From Lutibacter maritimus (GTDB lineage Bacteria > Bacteroidota > Bacteroidia > Flavobacteriales > Flavobacteriaceae): a stretch of DNA of 64,000 nucleotides. The stretch covers positions 1 through 64,000 of the forward strand of contig NZ_FOZP01000006.1 of assembly GCF_900116115.1 (NCBI RefSeq), in the 5' to 3' direction. The notes beneath the pieces are model-generated. The model saw only the letters and a list, made by a program, of their open reading frames with translations. It was not told the origin of the DNA and ran no database searches. A program made the position numbers and the translations under genes. Shown here one piece after another: positions 51,536 through 59,966 of the stretch (the first letter of the stretch is position 1; every line of letters starts with the position of its first letter).

Positions 51536-52597
51536 TTAGTTTGAAATAATTTTACCGTTTTCTTTAATAATTAATGTTTTGTTAGTAAAAGGACTTTTTA
51601 CTGAAATATTATAACCTGTTGCGTGATTTTCTATTGTTGGTTGCAAGGTTTTATGATTTATAACAATAGCTTTTGCGGTTAAACTATCTATTGAAGTTGC
51701 CCATTTTTTATATTTTTGATGATAACTATTTTGCGCTTTATACAAGCTGTACAATTGCTCCTTAATGCCATCATCTTGCGGAATTGTGAATGTATCTTTT
51801 GAACCAACTTCTTTAGAAGAAAAATACACATAACCCCATTTTTCTGGTTCGTGCATATTTATAACACCTTGCGGAGACCACACCCAATTGTATTCGGGTA
51901 GCAACTTACCATCAGCGTCTTTTTTTCTCTGATACTTACCATCTTCCAATTGAAAATCCCAATTAACTCTTGAAAAATTAACTCTCCAATGTTTATTTTC
52001 AGGAACATTTTTTTCGAAATATGAAGTTTTATAAGCCTTCCAAGGAATTGCCAACTCTAATGTCCAACCGTTATCTTTATCTGTAGGATTATTAATAGTT
52101 CCATCAACTTTTATAGCCGATTTTAATCCCGTTAAAGTCCAATCGTTTAAAGCGGCATTTTTTTCACGGTAAGGTTTTGTTATAAATAAATCCCATACTG
52201 TATTTAATGCATTTAGTTCTAATTCGTAATAATTAAAAGTATCTCCATCTGGATCAATAAAAACTTCAAAATCGTTGTTATGAAAAATAATGGCATCGTG
52301 CTCTGTAATATTTGCCCAAACGTGCGGTTCTTCTAGTTGAGCTAAAATATAAAAGTAAGTTTCATCCCACATCATTTTTACTTGCGTTTTGTACGTTGGT
52401 TCTTTTACGCCTTCAATATCAATAAAAGTATCAGACCATGCTGCTTTACTCCAAGATGCTTCTGATACTTCACCATCAATAGTAATGGTTTCAGAAGTTT
52501 TGTAAGCAATATAACTTTTAGGAATATTATTTTTTGATTGCGCACAACTTATAAGCGAAAATAAACAAAGTACAATAGTTAATTTTATGAATTTCAT
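51536..52597 (-). CDS. Carbohydrate-binding family 9-like lipoprotein
   Basis: 353 residues; lipobox LISC near residue 19. A CBM9-like/DOMON-type beta-sandwich occupies about 30-260: ITIDGEVSEASWSKAAW, VKMMWDETYFYILAQLEEPHVWANI, NNDFEVFIDPDGD, YYELELNALNTVWDL and WTLELAIPWKAY. The C-terminal 90 residues are mixed helical and unknown. Such proteins are frequent in Bacteroidota sugar loci; whether they bind ligand or act as enzymes is unclear. It lies 12 bp after the GH130 gene. Confidence 0.8.
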   Translation of the reverse strand: MKFIKLTIVLCLFSLISCAQSKNNIPKSYIAYKTSETITIDGEVSEASWSKAAWSDTFIDIEGVKEPTYKTQVKMMWDETYFYILAQLEEPHVWANITEHDAIIFHNNDFEVFIDPDGDTFNYYELELNALNTVWDLFITKPYREKNAALNDWTLTGLKSAIKVDGTINNPTDKDNGWTLELAIPWKAYKTSYFEKNVPENKHWRVNFSRVNWDFQLEDGKYQRKKDADGKLLPEYNWVWSPQGVINMHEPEKWGYVYFSSKEVGSKDTFTIPQDDGIKEQLYSLYKAQNSYHQKYKKWATSIDSLTAKAIVINHKTLQPTIENHATGYNISVKSPFTNKTLIIKENGKIISN

Positions 52598-52609
52598 TAC
52601 TGTTATTTT

Positions 52610-53575
52610 TTATAAACTATTCTCTTTTGTGTACTGAATTACTTCACTTAATTTTCCAAAAGCTAAAGCTACAACAGTATCTGCAGCACCATAATACACT
52701 GCTAATTTATCTTCTTTCATATCGTGCAAAGCAGCACACGGAAATACAACATTTGCTACATCACCAACTTGCTCATAATTAACTTGTGGACCTAATAAAT
52801 AGGGTTGCGTTCTATATTTTACTTTATCTGGTTGATGTTCATCTAAAATAGCTGCTCCCATTGCGTATCTAAAACCATTGCACGTATTTATAACACCATG
52901 ATACAACATTAACCAACCTTCATCAGTTAAAATTGGAATTGGACCTGCACCAATTTTTGTGCATTGCCAAGCACTGTCTTCAAAAGCAGTGGCTTTCATT
53001 ACACAACGATGCTCTCCCCAAAATTTCATATCTGGACTGTAGCTAATGTAAATATCGCCAAAAGGTGTGTGACCATTATCACTTGGACGACTTAACATAG
53101 CATATTTTCCATTGATTTTTTTAGGAAATAAAACGCCATTTCTATTAAATGGAAGAAACGCATTTTCACATTGAAAAAATTCAACAAAATCAAATGTATA
53201 GGCAATACCAATTGTTGGACCGTGGTAACCATTACACCAAGTAATCCAATATCTATCTTCAATAAAAACAACACGAGGATCGTATTTATAGTCAGAATCT
53301 ATCATTTCGGTATTACCAGCTTGCATTTTAATTGGCTCGTGGTTGATATCCCAATCGATACCGTTTTTACTAAAACCAACAAAAATATTCATTTGTACTG
53401 CTTTGTTATCACATCTAAAAACACCTGCAAAACCATCTTTAAAGGGCACAACTGCACTGTTAAAAATACTATTTGATGTTGGTATTTGGTCGCGTTTAAT
53501 AATTGGATTTTCAGAATATCTCCAAATTACTTCGTTACTTTTTTCAGGTTTATCTTGCCAAGGAATTGTATTCAC
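52610..53575 (-). CDS. GH130 mannoside phosphorylase, probably beta-1,4-mannosyl-GlcNAc phosphorylase
   Basis: 321 residues without signal peptide, hence cytosolic. Five-bladed propeller with [17 protein letters not shown] (catalytic Asp99), [26 protein letters not shown] (phosphate-binding Arg and His of the phosphorylase subfamilies) and the [18 protein letters not shown] segment. It matches the GH130_2 group, which phosphorolyses Man-beta-1,4-GlcNAc (and the chitobiose form) to mannose-1-phosphate. It is 45 bp after the symporter gene, which may import that disaccharide. Exact acceptor preference is inferred from context. Confidence 0.88.
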   Translation of the reverse strand: MNTIPWQDKPEKSNEVIWRYSENPIIKRDQIPTSNSIFNSAVVPFKDGFAGVFRCDNKAVQMNIFVGFSKNGIDWDINHEPIKMQAGNTEMIDSDYKYDPRVVFIEDRYWITWCNGYHGPTIGIAYTFDFVEFFQCENAFLPFNRNGVLFPKKINGKYAMLSRPSDNGHTPFGDIYISYSPDMKFWGEHRCVMKATAFEDSAWQCTKIGAGPIPILTDEGWLMLYHGVINTCNGFRYAMGAAILDEHQPDKVKYRTQPYLLGPQVNYEQVGDVANVVFPCAALHDMKEDKLAVYYGAADTVVALAFGKLSEVIQYTKENSL

Positions 53576-53620
53576 TTTCTTATATATTTAATTACTTATA
53601 ATCTTATTTTTTGATAACTT

Positions 53621-55498
53621 TTAATTGGGTAATTTTCTAACCTTATCTAGCCAGGTAAATTTAAGCACTATAGATGTAATTAAAAATATTACCAATGCTA
53701 TTAATGTTTTAGGGTAATCTCTTATCATTAAATAAATTGGTAACACAATCATGCTTGATTGCCAAATAATGCCAATTGCACAATTCATCATATCCAACCA
53801 AAAATCTGAATTTTTCACAGCAGTTTCATCCTCTTTTTTCAACTCATTTAAAACGGGTTTCCAAAAACCCCAAGGGCGCACATCTTTGTAGAAAGATTTT
53901 AACACTTCCATATTTGTTGGCTCACTAAAATACGTTCCTAAAAAAGAACCTAAAATTGAAACAAAAAATATAATTGGAAATAAATAAATGGCATGTAAAT
54001 GAGATAGTTCATAAAATAATGAGCCTTCTAAAAAGTTGTTTTTACTTTGATCTAAAACGAATTGTAATGAAGCTACTACTAAACCCGACAACATTCCCCA
54101 AAAATAGCCCCAACCATTAAATCGCCACCAAACCCATTTTAAAAAGTTTGCTGCAACGTAACCACCAAAAAGCGCACTGGTAATCCATAAGGTTAATGAG
54201 TTGATAGATTCAGCAAAAAAGCCCATAAAAACACCTAAACCAACTACCAAAAACGATGCTATATGACTTGCTTTTATATAATGTTTAGCTGTAGCCGAAG
54301 GTTTAAAATATTTTTTATAAATATCATTTACCATGTATGCCGGACCTGCATTTACAAAGGCCGAAAAAGTACTCATAAAAGCAGCCAATAAACCAGCTAA
54401 CAACAATCCTTTTATACCAACAGGCACATGAAAATTAATAACTTTTGGCAATAGAATTTCCAAATCGCTTCCATTTAATAATGGATTTATACTCATTTCT
54501 GGAGCTAAAGTAACCAATGCAATTACAACAATACCTGCAATTAGTAAATACCTAGGAATAAATAAAATTAAATTTGTAAAACCACTCATATAAGCAGCTT
54601 CTTTTACTGTTTTTGTAGATAGAATTCTTTGTAAATCGTAGCTTGGTGTTGGCCCAGCAATACTTGCAAAAAAACCTTTAAATAAAGTCATACCTATAAG
54701 TGCTCCAAACATTTTATAACCTTCAGAATCTATTAAGTTATTAAATGCAGTATATTTATCAGTCCAATGTGTTTCTAATTCCCATCCAAAAAACACGTTT
54801 CGCCATTCATCAGAAATTACAGCATTTATTTCAACATCAGAAAAAGCAAAAAAGGCATAACCAGCAACTAAAACACCAGCCAAAACCATAATTCCGTATT
54901 GCAAAACTTCGGTGGCAACTACAGAAAACATACCTCCTTTTACAGTATATATTGTAGTTAATAAGATTATGATTAATGCATACGATTGTTCTGAAGTTAG
55001 CAAAGCTAAATTTCCTATTTGAAGTGATACATCCCAAGGAAGAATTATGGTCATAAACTTTCCAACACCTTCAAAAAAATAAGCTATAAAACCAATAGCT
55101 GCAACTATTGCAAAAACTGCAACAATAATATGCGAAGCTCTTCCTGCTTTATTATCACCAAAGCGTGTTAAAATCCATTCAGATCCAGTCATAATGTTAG
55201 ATCTTCGAATCCAAACTGCTAAAAACATCATAACAAAAATTTGATTCCATATTGGCCAAAGCCACATAAACATAAAGCTTTTTACTCCATATAGAAACAG
55301 AATTCCCACCATCCAAGCTGTTCCCGAAACATCAAACATTCCGGATCCGTTACTTAATCCTAAAAAATACCATTTTATGTTATTTCCTCCTAAAAAATAA
55401 GATTCTAAACTGCTTGAAGCCTTTTTTGAAACCCAAATTCCAACAATTAAAGTTAGTAAAATATAAATTCCAATTATTGATACATCAATTATACCCAT
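53621..55498 (-). CDS. Sodium:solute symporter (SSS family)
   Basis: 625 residues with about fourteen membrane helices. The N-terminus (VSIIGIYILLTLIVGIWVSKK, then SLESYFLGGNNIKW) and LSNGSGMFDVSGTAW are typical of the SSS sugar/sialic-acid group, as are SYDLQRILSTKTVKEA and the LLAAFMSTFSAFVNAGPAY segment. It would drive sodium-coupled import across the inner membrane. It stands 3 bp after a GH92 gene and just before GH130, so the product of outer enzymes, perhaps Man-GlcNAc, is a plausible cargo. Confidence 0.88.
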   Translation of the reverse strand: MGIIDVSIIGIYILLTLIVGIWVSKKASSSLESYFLGGNNIKWYFLGLSNGSGMFDVSGTAWMVGILFLYGVKSFMFMWLWPIWNQIFVMMFLAVWIRRSNIMTGSEWILTRFGDNKAGRASHIIVAVFAIVAAIGFIAYFFEGVGKFMTIILPWDVSLQIGNLALLTSEQSYALIIILLTTIYTVKGGMFSVVATEVLQYGIMVLAGVLVAGYAFFAFSDVEINAVISDEWRNVFFGWELETHWTDKYTAFNNLIDSEGYKMFGALIGMTLFKGFFASIAGPTPSYDLQRILSTKTVKEAAYMSGFTNLILFIPRYLLIAGIVVIALVTLAPEMSINPLLNGSDLEILLPKVINFHVPVGIKGLLLAGLLAAFMSTFSAFVNAGPAYMVNDIYKKYFKPSATAKHYIKASHIASFLVVGLGVFMGFFAESINSLTLWITSALFGGYVAANFLKWVWWRFNGWGYFWGMLSGLVVASLQFVLDQSKNNFLEGSLFYELSHLHAIYLFPIIFFVSILGSFLGTYFSEPTNMEVLKSFYKDVRPWGFWKPVLNELKKEDETAVKNSDFWLDMMNCAIGIIWQSSMIVLPIYLMIRDYPKTLIALVIFLITSIVLKFTWLDKVRKLPN

Positions 55499-55501
55499 CT
55501 T

Positions 55502-57757
55502 TTACTTTTTTATAATTCCCCAGTTTTTATTAGGGCTTTTTCCCATTTTAAACTGAAGTACACCACCTTGCATAATTTCTTTATGCGAAATTGTTGTTCT
55601 ATTAAAATCTTTTCCATTTAAAGTAGCCGATTGAATATATATATTCTCATCTGAAACATTATCAGCTTTTATAGTGAATGAAATTTCTTCAGAAATTTTA
55701 ATGGTTGAAGATTTAAATAATGGACTTCCAATTTGATACTCACCCGAAGCTGGACTAAAAGGATATAACCCCATTGAACTAAATACGTACCAAGCAGACA
55801 TTTGTCCACAATCTTCATTTCCACTTAAACCGTCTGGTGTTGTATTGTATTGGGTTTTTAATATTTCTCGTACCCAATATTGTGTTTTCCAAGGTTTGTT
55901 TGCAAAATTAAACATATACGCTATATGGTGACTTGGTTCGTTTCCGTGCGCATACTGCCCAATTAACCCTGTAATATCTGCCGAAACGTTTTCTCCTGTA
56001 ATTTCAGAAGATTCTGTAAATAACTGTTCTAATTTATTTGAAAACTTATCATCACCTCCGTGCATTTGAATTAAATTTTTCACGTTGTGTAAAACAAACC
56101 AACTGTGTTGCCAAGCATTTCCTTCAGTATATTCTGCGTGAACTCTATGCGCAGAATATTTTGGGTCGAATGGTTCTTTCCAAGAGGTTCCTGCATCATT
56201 CTTACCACGCATAAAACCAGTTTCGGCATCAAATAAATATTCATATGCTTTTGAACGATTTATAAAATATGTATAATCGTCTTGTTCACCTAATTCTTTG
56301 GCAATTTGTGCAACACACCAATCATTATAAGCATATTCTAAAGTGATGGTTACAGATTCATCTAATAAATTATGTGGAACGTAACCATATTTTTTATAAT
56401 AATTTAAGCCTCTTTCATCTTGCATCATTGTAGTTTTCATTGCTTGATAGGCTTTTTTAATATCAAAACCTTTGATACCTTTTATGTATGCTTCTGCAAT
56501 AACTGGAATAGAATGATAGCCAGTCATTGTATTGGTTTCATTTCCGTACAATGTCCAAACTGGCAATATTTTATTTGTTTCATAATAGGCTAACATAGAG
56601 TTTATAATATCAGCAACTTTTTCTGGGTGTGTAATTGTTAATAGTGGTTGTTCAGCTCTAAAAGTATCCCATAATGACAATGTTGAATAAGCGGTGTAAT
56701 TAGCTGCTTTTACAATTTCATCATTCTCTTTTCTAAACTCACCATTTACATCACTAAAAGTAACTGGAGCAACTTGCGTATGATACAAAGCAGTATAAAA
56801 AATGGTTTCTAAATCTTTATTATCGGTTTGAACGGTAATTTTTGATAGATTTTTATTCCAAGTTTCAGCCGATTCGCTTTTAATGCCCTCAAAATCAATA
56901 GTTTCTTTTGATAAGTTTTCTAAAGCATTTGCTTCGCTTACAGATGAAACTGCCACTTTTACTAAAAGTTGTGAGTTGTTTTCCGATTTAAAATAAAGTT
57001 GTGCAAATGATTTTTCTCCTACTACAGAAGTTGCATCAGTTATATAGTTTCCATCCGCTACTAATTCTATTTTTTCAATTGGTTTCGAAAATTTAGTAAC
57101 AAAAAACACTTTTTGGTTTTTGGCCCAGCCTTCGCTATATCTATATCCAGAAATAGTAGTTGCATCAATCATATTAATTTTTGAAGCGATTGTTTTGTCC
57201 CAATTAATAGCAAAACCTAAATCTAAAACAACAGATTGAACATCGTTTTGTGCAAATGTATATTTATGAAAAGCGGTTCTTAAGTTTGAAGTTAATTCTA
57301 CTTTTATATTGTGGCTTTTTAAATTTACACTATAATAACCTGGGCTTGCAGTTTCTTCTTCATGCGAATACAATGATTTATATTCTAAATCATCTCTTGA
57401 TTTTATTTCTTTAGATAAATCTACTTTTTTGTTGATTGGCATTAAGCGAATGTCTGCCAAATCGCCAATACCAGTTCCGCTTAAATGCAAGTGGCTAAAT
57501 CCTATCATAATAGAATCGGAATAATGATATCCTGAACACCAATCCCAACTTGAAATTCCGTTATCAGGACTTACTTGTAACATTCCAAAAGGAACCGTTG
57601 CGCCAGGATAGGTATGTCCATGACCTCCGGTTCCTATAAATAGGTTTGTGTTATTAGCTGGTAAAAATTTAGATGTATTATTTTTATCAATAGTATTTTT
57701 ACAAGCGGAAATACTTATAATTATTGCAAACAAAATATATTTATAATTCTTTTTCAT
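55502..57757 (-). CDS. GH92 alpha-1,2-mannosidase-type lipoprotein (HGNEP subtype), first gene of the locus
   Basis: 751 residues; lipobox ISAC near residue 19. NLFIGTGGHGHTYPGATVPFG, then SHLHLSGTGIGDLADI, LWDTFRAEQPLL, YAHGNEPSHHIAY (His604, Glu607) and GNEDCGQMSAWYVFSSMGLYPF. The HGNEP His-Glu pair points to alpha-1,2-linked mannose, as in the paralogue at 48073-50313. As the promoter-proximal gene it faces the LytS/LytTR pair across a 144-bp divergent region with a 21-bp near-palindrome. Confidence 0.94.
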   Translation of the reverse strand: MKKNYKYILFAIIISISACKNTIDKNNTSKFLPANNTNLFIGTGGHGHTYPGATVPFGMLQVSPDNGISSWDWCSGYHYSDSIMIGFSHLHLSGTGIGDLADIRLMPINKKVDLSKEIKSRDDLEYKSLYSHEEETASPGYYSVNLKSHNIKVELTSNLRTAFHKYTFAQNDVQSVVLDLGFAINWDKTIASKINMIDATTISGYRYSEGWAKNQKVFFVTKFSKPIEKIELVADGNYITDATSVVGEKSFAQLYFKSENNSQLLVKVAVSSVSEANALENLSKETIDFEGIKSESAETWNKNLSKITVQTDNKDLETIFYTALYHTQVAPVTFSDVNGEFRKENDEIVKAANYTAYSTLSLWDTFRAEQPLLTITHPEKVADIINSMLAYYETNKILPVWTLYGNETNTMTGYHSIPVIAEAYIKGIKGFDIKKAYQAMKTTMMQDERGLNYYKKYGYVPHNLLDESVTITLEYAYNDWCVAQIAKELGEQDDYTYFINRSKAYEYLFDAETGFMRGKNDAGTSWKEPFDPKYSAHRVHAEYTEGNAWQHSWFVLHNVKNLIQMHGGDDKFSNKLEQLFTESSEITGENVSADITGLIGQYAHGNEPSHHIAYMFNFANKPWKTQYWVREILKTQYNTTPDGLSGNEDCGQMSAWYVFSSMGLYPFSPASGEYQIGSPLFKSSTIKISEEISFTIKADNVSDENIYIQSATLNGKDFNRTTISHKEIMQGGVLQFKMGKSPNKNWGIIKK

Positions 57758-57848
57758 TTTAATAAACTGTAGGTTTTATTTTCTTAATATCCATTTGTTG
57801 TCTAATTTAAATATAAATATTACTTAAATTCGTAGCATTATAAAAATA

Positions 57849-57869
57849 TTTAGACGTATAACATCTAAA
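57849..57869. promoter_or_regulatory. 21-bp near-perfect inverted repeat, candidate operator of the N-glycan locus
   Basis: TTTAGACGT-ATA-ACATCTAAA: nine-base arms that agree at eight positions, with a 3-bp centre. It lies in the 144-bp divergent region, 92 bp from the GH92 start and 33 bp from the kinase start, so one protein here could control both directions. Arm spacing is about one helical turn. The binding of the LytTR regulator is inferred; LytTR sites are more often direct repeats. Confidence 0.55.
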
Positions 57870-57901
57870 CTTCGTTAAACAATAAAAAAGACTTAAAAAT
57901 A

Positions 57902-58978
57902 ATGTCGCTTATTCAAAAAGATATCTCTTTTAATTCAACAAATTTTAGAGAAATAAAAATTAAACATCATATTATTTTTTGGTGTTTGTATTTTATTTTT
58001 AACACGCTTAGATGGGGAAGTTATTTTAATGATTATTCTTATTCTATAAAAACAAATTTAATTGGGTTTCCTATACATATGACTTTATGTTATCTGAACA
58101 TTTATGTGTTTATGCCAAAATTTGTTTTTAAAAGAAAATACATCACATTTGTTGTTTTACTTTTAGCTTCACTTTTTGTAATGTTATTGGTAAAATTTAA
58201 TCTTACTTACTATTTAGTAAGTGAAAATGTTTGGCCTGAAGGAACGGAGCCAATAAGCAATTTAACACTAAACTATTCTATTGATATGATGATAGGCGAA
58301 CTGTATGTAATTACATTTGTTACGGCTATAAAAATAACAATGGATTGGTTAAAAGAGCATAAAAGATTAACCGATTTAGAAAAATTACAATTAGAAACCG
58401 AACTCCTATTTTTAAGAAGTCAAATTTCACCTCACTTTTTTTTTAATACCTTAAATAATATTTACGCACTATCATTAGAAAATTCAAAAAAAACTCCAAA
58501 AATAATTATAAAACTTTCTGAGCTAATGCGTTACCTACTATATGAAACTAAAAAAAAGAAGCAAAGTTTAGAAAAAGAAATTATTTGTATTCAAAATTAT
58601 TTAGATTTAGAACGCATTCGTTTTGATGAAAAATTAGAAGTTAATATGACCATTTCAGGTGATATTAAAAATAAAAAAATTGCACCAATTTTATTATTGT
58701 CATTTATTGAAAATGCATTTAAACACGGCGCCAATAAAAATATTGGTAAAATTAGAATAGATATTGACTTTAATATTATCGAAGATTTTCTTTATTTTCG
58801 CATTGCAAATCCAATACCCACAATAACTAAATTTGAGCAACAACTTAATACAACTAGTGGAATTGGATTACAAAATGTTAAAAAAAGATTAGCGCTAGGA
58901 TATAAAAGTGATGAATATAATTTAGAAATAAAAAACTTAGACCAATTATTTGTAGTTGAACTAAAAATTAAAGTATAA
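57902..58978 (+). CDS. LytS-type sensor histidine kinase
   Basis: 358 residues. Four membrane helices (about 22-40, 50-72, 78-104, 128-150) lead into a short linker helix and the His_kinase domain (PF06580) with RSQISPHFFFNTLNN, phospho-acceptor His178, and a HATPase with LSFIENAFKHG and TTSGIGLQNVKKRL. There is no large periplasmic sensor domain, so the signal may be sensed in the membrane or passed by a partner. Its stop and the regulator's start overlap (TAATG), so the two are coupled. It diverges from the N-glycan locus and probably controls it. Confidence 0.92.
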   Translation: MSLIQKDISFNSTNFREIKIKHHIIFWCLYFIFNTLRWGSYFNDYSYSIKTNLIGFPIHMTLCYLNIYVFMPKFVFKRKYITFVVLLLASLFVMLLVKFNLTYYLVSENVWPEGTEPISNLTLNYSIDMMIGELYVITFVTAIKITMDWLKEHKRLTDLEKLQLETELLFLRSQISPHFFFNTLNNIYALSLENSKKTPKIIIKLSELMRYLLYETKKKKQSLEKEIICIQNYLDLERIRFDEKLEVNMTISGDIKNKKIAPILLLSFIENAFKHGANKNIGKIRIDIDFNIIEDFLYFRIANPIPTITKFEQQLNTTSGIGLQNVKKRLALGYKSDEYNLEIKNLDQLFVVELKIKV

Positions 58979-59679
58979 TGAAAATAAATTGTATAATAAT
59001 TGATGATGAGCCGTTGGCAATTAACGTAATAAAAAGCCATTTAAAAGAAATTCAAGACATACATTTAGTTCAAACTTTTAATAATGCAATTGATGGTTTA
59101 TCATTTTTAAAAGAAAACAAAATTGATCTTATTTTTTTAGACATCAATATGCCATTGCTTGATGGTTTTAGTTTTATTAAAAGTTTAGAAGAAAAACCAC
59201 TTATAATTATTACAACTGCACATTCAGAATTTGCAGTAGAATCCTACAATTTAGATGTTTTAGATTATTTAGTAAAACCAATTCCTTTTCAACGTTTTAT
59301 AAAATCTATCAATAAAGTTTTTAGAACTTTTAGCACTGCCAACAAAACAATTGTAACCACAGAAAGACCAAGTATTTTTGTTAAAATTGACAAAAAGAAA
59401 ATGAAAAAAATTTATTTAGATGAAATACTTGTAATTGAAAGTTTAAAAGATTACTTAAAAATAAGTACTTTATCAAATAAATTTATAATTCACCAAACGC
59501 TAAGCAGTTTTACCGAACAACTACCTTCAAATAATTTTATAAGAATTCATAGATCTTATACCGTTGCTATTGATAAAATTGATACTATTGAAGGTAACAG
59601 CGTAGAAATTGGAAATATCAGATATACCATAGGAAGATCATACATTGATGAAGTAAAAAGATGTATTTTAAATAGTTAA
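58978..59679 (+). CDS. LytTR-family response regulator
   Basis: 233 residues. Receiver domain (about 3-115) with acidic pair in IIDDEP, phospho-acceptor Asp55 in FLDINMP, Thr/Ser in TTAHSE and Lys in YLVKPI. The LytTR DNA-binding domain (about 135-230) has IFVKIDKKKMKKIYLDEILVIES, DYLKIST and FIRIHRSYTVAIDKI. Activated by the coupled kinase, it is the best candidate to bind the divergent region upstream of GH92. The transcript ends at the hairpin at 59703-59735. Confidence 0.94.
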   Translation: MKINCIIIDDEPLAINVIKSHLKEIQDIHLVQTFNNAIDGLSFLKENKIDLIFLDINMPLLDGFSFIKSLEEKPLIIITTAHSEFAVESYNLDVLDYLVKPIPFQRFIKSINKVFRTFSTANKTIVTTERPSIFVKIDKKKMKKIYLDEILVIESLKDYLKISTLSNKFIIHQTLSSFTEQLPSNNFIRIHRSYTVAIDKIDTIEGNSVEIGNIRYTIGRSYIDEVKRCILNS

Positions 59680-59702
59680 TATCAATTACCCTATTAAATT
59701 AA

Positions 59703-59735
59703 AAAACCCTATAAACACAATGTTTATAGGGTTTT
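59703..59735. terminator. Bidirectional terminator after the response regulator
   Basis: A perfect 15-bp stem (AAAACCCTATAAACA with TGTTTATAGGGTTTT) and a 3-base loop, flanked by A and T tracts. It ends the kinase-regulator transcript and would also stop the native tRNA-Ala transcript coming from the right. Confidence 0.9.
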
Positions 59736-59758
59736 GTTGATTTTTGTGATTTTAAAAG

Positions 59759-59804
59759 TGGAGAAGATGGGAGTCGAACCCACTACCTCTTGACTGCCAG
59801 TCAA
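59759..59804 (-). other. 3' half of tRNA-Ala(GGC): attachment site of an integrated element
   Basis: Read on the minus strand the segment gives half of the anticodon arm (loop CTGGCAG, anticodon GGC), the variable loop, the T-arm with GGTTCGACTCCC and the acceptor 3' strand CTTCTCC plus discriminator A. The 5' half (D-arm and 5' acceptor strand) is missing. Identity is lost at position 59805, where the stem base should be C. The anticodon part TTGACTG-C-CAGTCAA is a 15-bp palindrome suited to recombinase core binding. A tyrosine recombinase gene begins 163 bp away. No CCA is encoded. This is the att duplicate; the intact tRNA should lie at the other end of the element. Confidence 0.8.
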
Positions 59805-59919
59805 TAAATTAGACTTTTTCTCAATACCTATTTATTCTACATTCCCTTATTTTTAAAGGCATAACCTAAAATTCATTACTAAGTGTTAATGTCTATTATA
59901 TGATTATTTCACTTATTTT

Positions 59920-59939
59920 TCTGCAAATATTCTGCAAAT
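59920..59939. repeat. Two direct repeats upstream of the integrase gene
   Basis: TCTGCAAAT occurs at 59920-59928 and 59931-59939, one helical turn (11 bp) apart, 27 bp before the integrase start. Possible arm-type integrase or excisionase site, or an operator for integrase expression. Confidence 0.4.
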
Positions 59940-59966
59940 GATTATATTTACAGAAAATAAAATGCT

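Noticed and set aside
53171-53476. 101-codon open frame opposite the GH130 gene
   Set aside because: The GH130 catalytic motifs lie on the minus strand across the whole region, so this is a shadow.
59759-59835. Complete tRNA gene
   Set aside because: Only the anticodon 3' side, T-arm and acceptor 3' strand are present; no D-arm or 5' acceptor strand can be found to the right.
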